Assembly (NCBI GenBank): GCA_934218695.1
Contig: CAKQDA010000001.1
Span: 62,001 to 126,000, forward strand
Direction: 5' to 3'
Source: an uncultured Succinivibrio sp.
GTDB taxonomy: Bacteria > Pseudomonadota > Gammaproteobacteria > Enterobacterales > Succinivibrionaceae
Length of the DNA stretch: 64,000 bases
Part shown: positions 61,007 to 64,000 of the stretch, piece by piece
Layout of the letters: every line of letters starts with the position of its first letter
How positions within the stretch are numbered: the stretch's first letter is position 1
Made by a program: the position numbers and the translations under genes
Notes under the pieces: model-generated
What the model was told of the DNA's origin: nothing
What the model saw: only the letters and a program-made list of their open reading frames with translations
Databases searched by the model: none

Positions 61007-62254
61007 GTGCAATTACGTAGGGTTGTAGTTACCGGTATGGGCATGTTAAGCCCAGTAGGCGGTACACTGGAAGAATCATGGAAGAATCTGTTAGCCGGTA
61101 AAAGTGGCATCAGCAAAATAGATCACTTTGATACTTCTGATTTCACAGTTAAAATCGCTGGTCTTGTTAAAGATTTTAGTGCTGAGCAGTGGGGCATTGC
61201 CCGTAAAGATGAACGTAAGATGGATTTATTTATCCAGTACGGCATCGCTGCAGGCATCATGGCAATAAATGATTCTGGTATCGAAATTACTGAGCAGAAC
61301 GCTGACAGAATCGGTACCATGATTGGTTCTGGTATCGGTGGTCTGACCTTTATTGAGAAGAATATCAACGGTCTTGCAGCTCGTGGTCCACATGGTATCA
61401 GCCCATTCTTCGTGCCATCAACCATTATTAACATGGTTTCAGGTCAGTTATCAATTATGAAGGGGCTTCGCGGTCCTAATCTGTCAACTGTAACAGCTTG
61501 TGCAACAGGTACCCATGCTATCGGTTTATCTGCTCGTCTTGTTGCTTACGGTGATGCTGATGTGATGATTTGTGGTGGCGCAGAAAAGGCTTCTACCCCT
61601 ATGGGTATCGGCGGTTTCGCTGCTATGAAGGCTCTTTCACACCGTAACGATGATCCTGAGCATGCATCTCGTCCTTGGGATAAGGATCGTGATGGCTTCG
61701 TTTTAGGTGATGGTTCAGGTGTTCTTGTACTTGAAGAGTACGAACATGCAAAAGCACGTGGTGCCAAGATTTACGCTGAGCTCGTAGGTTTCGGTATGTC
61801 TGGTGATGCCTACCACATGACTGCAACTCCAGAAACCGGTGAAGGTGCTGCCCGCTCAATGGTTCATGCATTAAAGGATGCAGGCGTAAAACCAGAGCAG
61901 GTTAACTACATCAATGCTCACGGAACTTCAACATCAGTTGGTGATTTGTCAGAGTTGCGCGCTGTAAAGAGCATTTTTGGTGATGCTCCTAAGAACTGCT
62001 GCATGAGCTCTACCAAGTCAATGACTGGTCACCTGTTAGGTGCAGCTGGTGCTATTGAGGCTGTTATTACAGTCATGTCAATCAAGGATCAGATCTGTCC
62101 TCCAACAATCAATCTTCAGAATCCTGAGGATGAAGTTGGTGATTTCAATCTTGTTCCTGGTACAGCTCAGAAACATGATATTGAGTACGCTATGTCAAAT
62201 AACTTTGGTTTCGGCGGTACTAACGGTTCATTACTGTTCAAGCGTGTTGACTAG
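61007..62254 (+). CDS. fabF: 3-oxoacyl-ACP synthase II
   Basis: Elongating condensing enzyme, important for cis-vaccenate formation. 415 aa (E. coli 413). The catalytic Cys165 lies in Thr-Ala-Cys-Ala-Thr-Gly, and the two His residues are in Asn-Ala-His-Gly-Thr-Ser-Thr and Thr-Gly-His-Leu-Leu-Gly. The start is a GTG with GGAGAT eight bases upstream; the family N-terminus (Arg-Arg-Val-Val-Val-Thr-Gly-Met-Gly) fits directly. Last gene of the fatty-acid cluster; no pabC follows, unlike E. coli. Confidence 0.97.
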   Translation: MQLRRVVVTGMGMLSPVGGTLEESWKNLLAGKSGISKIDHFDTSDFTVKIAGLVKDFSAEQWGIARKDERKMDLFIQYGIAAGIMAINDSGIEITEQNADRIGTMIGSGIGGLTFIEKNINGLAARGPHGISPFFVPSTIINMVSGQLSIMKGLRGPNLSTVTACATGTHAIGLSARLVAYGDADVMICGGAEKASTPMGIGGFAAMKALSHRNDDPEHASRPWDKDRDGFVLGDGSGVLVLEEYEHAKARGAKIYAELVGFGMSGDAYHMTATPETGEGAARSMVHALKDAGVKPEQVNYINAHGTSTSVGDLSELRAVKSIFGDAPKNCCMSSTKSMTGHLLGAAGAIEAVITVMSIKDQICPPTINLQNPEDEVGDFNLVPGTAQKHDIEYAMSNNFGFGGTNGSLLFKRVD

Positions 62255-62279
62255 TATCAGGTATTAGTTGAATGTTTTT

Positions 62280-62300
62280 AATCCCGCCTCTGGCGGGATT
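62280..62300. terminator. Hairpin at the convergent end of fabF and the peptidase gene
   Basis: A perfect 9-base stem, AATCCCGCC with GGCGGGATT, and a TCT loop. It ends the fabF transcript; ACTGTTTTAC follows on the plus strand. Its right end overlaps the last codons of the convergent 62299-62865 gene. Confidence 0.75.
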
Positions 62301-62865
62301 ACTGTTTTACAATCACTCCTTTAATCTCTTCCCCTCTAACAATACCGAAATATCTGCTGTCATAAGAATTTTCTTTTGATGATGCCACGATATATTCATT
62401 ATTATCAAGAAAGCGGTTTATTCTAAATTCTGGTAATTTTCTCATTCTGATGTCATATTTCTGAGGAATTGAAAATGGAAATTTTATGCCATTAATTTCA
62501 ATACCGTTAGAGCTTATCTTTACATGATCTCCCTGTACAGCTACAACTTTTTTTCCAACAGGTGCTGACTGAAAAGAACAGTTGCCTTGTGTTACATAAC
62601 CTCTCTGTGATGATATTTTTGCTATTTTTCTGTTTAGGCAGAACAGAATGTAATCATCCTTTTGAGGATATCTGTTTTCTATTCTGTATAATCCGTAGGG
62701 AATAGATGATGAGATATTAAACCAGAAATTAAATAAACCTGGTAAAAGTGAACCTGTATATGTTATTAGCACAAAAGCGAACATTATCTTTATAAGAGGT
62801 TTTCTTTTGGATTTTTTTAGTTTTCTCGACTTGTAGTTGAGCCATTTGTTTTTCAGAGTTTTCAT
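62299..62865 (-). CDS. TraF-like S26 family peptidase
   Basis: A 188-aa membrane-anchored serine peptidase of the signal peptidase S26/TraF type. A basic N-terminus (Lys-rich to residue 26) is followed by one transmembrane helix (about 27-48). The catalytic Ser lies in Ser-Ser-Ser-Ile-Pro-Tyr-Gly-Leu-Tyr (52-60), and the catalytic Lys in Pro-Val-Gly-Lys-Lys-Val-Val-Ala-Val (105 or 106). A Ser-x-Asp-Ser-Arg-Tyr-Phe-Gly box near the C-terminus is typical of the family. TraF proteins usually belong to conjugation systems, where they mature the pilin, but no other conjugation gene is visible. It might process a local secreted protein or be a relic. Confidence 0.85.
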   Translation of the reverse strand: MKTLKNKWLNYKSRKLKKSKRKPLIKIMFAFVLITYTGSLLPGLFNFWFNISSSIPYGLYRIENRYPQKDDYILFCLNRKIAKISSQRGYVTQGNCSFQSAPVGKKVVAVQGDHVKISSNGIEINGIKFPFSIPQKYDIRMRKLPEFRINRFLDNNEYIVASSKENSYDSRYFGIVRGEEIKGVIVKQ

Positions 62866-62977
62866 ATTACCTCCAGATGTTAATTCTAAGGTAATAAAAA
62901 AAGGCTGTATTCAGATTGGTGTCAGTAAGTGTAAGTTTTTAGGATGATTCTAAAAAAAAGTATATGGCGCGAAAGAA

Positions 62978-63003
62978 CTGCTGCAGTTTTTTTTCTACAG
63001 CAG
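62978..63003 (-). terminator. Terminator of the RpiR-family gene
   Basis: On the minus strand CTGCTGTAG pairs with CTGCAGCAG (one mismatch) around a loop of eight A, ten bases after the stop codon, followed by TTCTTTCG. A moderate intrinsic terminator. Confidence 0.6.
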
Positions 63004-63012
63004 AGCTTTTTA

Positions 63013-63867
63013 CTATTCAGCAGAAGACAGTGAATCGATTGCGTCTTGTGTGTCCTGCTTAATTTTGATTGCTTTCTCTCCGATTACTTTAATCAGTTCA
63101 ATATAGATCAAGTCGATGATAAAGAACACACTTAATCTTGAGTCAGCATATCCATGAGCCAGATCATAGTCATGCACTGCATGGAGCACTGTTATATCTG
63201 TAAAAGAGTAAAGAGGGGATGATGTCTCTGCAGTAATGGCGCAAATCATCGCGCCTTTCTTTGCACAGATTGAAGCTGACTTTACAAGTTCTCCTGTTTT
63301 TCCAGAATTTGAGATATAGATAACAAGATCCTGACTGTTAGTCATTATCGAGTGTGTCATGATTTCATGAGAGTCAGTATAGCAGCGAGCATCGATTCCT
63401 ATACGAGCAATTTTTCTTGCAGCATCCCGTGCCAGAAATCCTGAACTGCCTATACCAAAAAAGAAAACGTGTCTTGCTGATACCATTTCCTTGGCAAGTT
63501 TGGTTACTGATTCAAAACCAATTTCAACTGCTGTCTGAGAGAGCAGTGTCTGATTTAACTGTAACAGTTTCTGTGCTGTAGTTTCACAGCTTTCTTTGAG
63601 GTTTATTGCGGAACGTTTGCCTTTGTTATCACTGTCTTGAGCACCAAGATCCTGAGCTAGAGAGATTTTAAAATCCTTTAAGGTTTCAAATCCGAATTTT
63701 CTAGCGAATCTTGTAACTGTTGCATGGCTGATGTCACAGTCTGATGAGATCTCCGAAATGGATGATGAACAAGCTTTTAGACCGTTGGATAAAAAGTAGT
63801 GAATTAGTTTGTTGTCTGACTTTGATGCTTTAATCTGTGGATTGCTTAGTTTTTTTAGAATGCTCAC
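63013..63867 (-). CDS. RpiR/MurR-family transcriptional regulator
   Basis: A 284-aa regulator with an N-terminal helix-turn-helix (about 35-65; Ile-Ser-His-Ala-Thr-Val-Thr-Arg-Phe-Ala-Arg-Lys-Phe-Gly-Phe is the classic RpiR recognition helix) and a C-terminal SIS domain (about 125-255) with the sugar-phosphate loop Gly-Ile-Gly-Ser-Ser-Gly and Ile-Ser-Asn-Ser-Gly-Lys-Thr. Such proteins sense phosphosugars. No sugar-metabolism gene lies within the window, so the target and ligand remain unknown; HexR-like control of central carbon metabolism or MurR-like sensing are both possible. The upstream 130 bases to the window end are very AT-rich and hold no gene. Confidence 0.9.
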   Translation of the reverse strand: MSILKKLSNPQIKASKSDNKLIHYFLSNGLKACSSSISEISSDCDISHATVTRFARKFGFETLKDFKISLAQDLGAQDSDNKGKRSAINLKESCETTAQKLLQLNQTLLSQTAVEIGFESVTKLAKEMVSARHVFFFGIGSSGFLARDAARKIARIGIDARCYTDSHEIMTHSIMTNSQDLVIYISNSGKTGELVKSASICAKKGAMICAITAETSSPLYSFTDITVLHAVHDYDLAHGYADSRLSVFFIIDLIYIELIKVIGEKAIKIKQDTQDAIDSLSSAE

Positions 63868-64000
63868 GGTCTTATCCTGATTTATGTATTTCTTGTGCGG
63901 TTTAGCATATATGTTTCAATATTTGAAAATTATTTTACACTTTTACTAAAATAAATGTAAATTTTTTTGAAAAATTTTGAAAATTTCTTCAAAAAATGTC

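Overview
The window reads as a chromosomal segment of a low-GC gammaproteobacterium. Protein sequences and gene order resemble enteric and Vibrio-like bacteria: carAB adjacent, rne divergent from rluC, the run yceD-rpmF-plsX-fabH-fabD-fabG-acpP-fabF, tamA-tamB, and an E. coli-type (type II) bcs cellulose operon. The lower GC and the gene mix make a host-associated anaerobe such as a member of the Succinivibrionaceae plausible. That is an inference; no rRNA gene is present to test it.

Layout. 1-6190 holds nitrogen assimilation on the minus strand (start of gltD, gltB, glnA). 6191-9993 is a loosely packed patch with a secreted protein of unknown function, an acetyltransferase, a 5'-truncated msrB remnant, a second decayed frame and a phosphoribosyltransferase-like gene. 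Part of this patch lies between two copies of the carB terminator sequence. 10005-14388 is carBA. 14762-24147 runs on the plus strand: tamA-tamB (outer-membrane assembly), a Lon-domain protease, two paralogous His/Pro-rich secreted peptides, and an amino-acid-type periplasmic binding protein. 24236-25143 has a DJ-1/PfpI protein and two identical tRNA-Asn genes with a clear promoter. 25222-40665 is one ten-gene minus-strand cellulose operon, bcsR-Q-A-B-Z-C-E-F-G-G. 41113-49783 carries uvrB, a ygfB-like gene, suhB, an AT-rich inserted gene (588 aa, nuclease-like C-terminus), and an exonuclease/CBS-nucleotidyltransferase pair. 49988-54725 is rne, rluC and a HAD phosphatase. 55624-62254 is the fatty-acid and phospholipid cluster. 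The window ends with an orphan TraF-like peptidase and an RpiR-family regulator.

The most unusual feature is the bcs operon. The export and c-di-GMP sensing parts look intact: BcsA has its glycosyltransferase and PilZ motifs, and BcsE keeps an RxxD site. The accessory enzymes are altered. BcsG, the cellulose phosphoethanolamine transferase, is duplicated in tandem; one copy keeps every catalytic residue and the other has lost all five. The BcsZ endoglucanase appears to have its catalytic Glu replaced by Lys. BcsQ has a degenerate P-loop. The system therefore seems to contain pseudoenzymes at fixed operon positions. The second candidate for new biology is the AT-rich 588-aa gene with a C-terminal PD-(D/E)XK-like motif, which appears to have landed in and truncated a neighbouring gene.

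Several starts were moved from the longest possible frame to a start supported by a ribosome binding site or by family alignment. Internal hairpins with T-runs punctuate the fab cluster, and one of them ends five bases before the plsX start codon. All family assignments come from reading the protein sequences; no database search was run.
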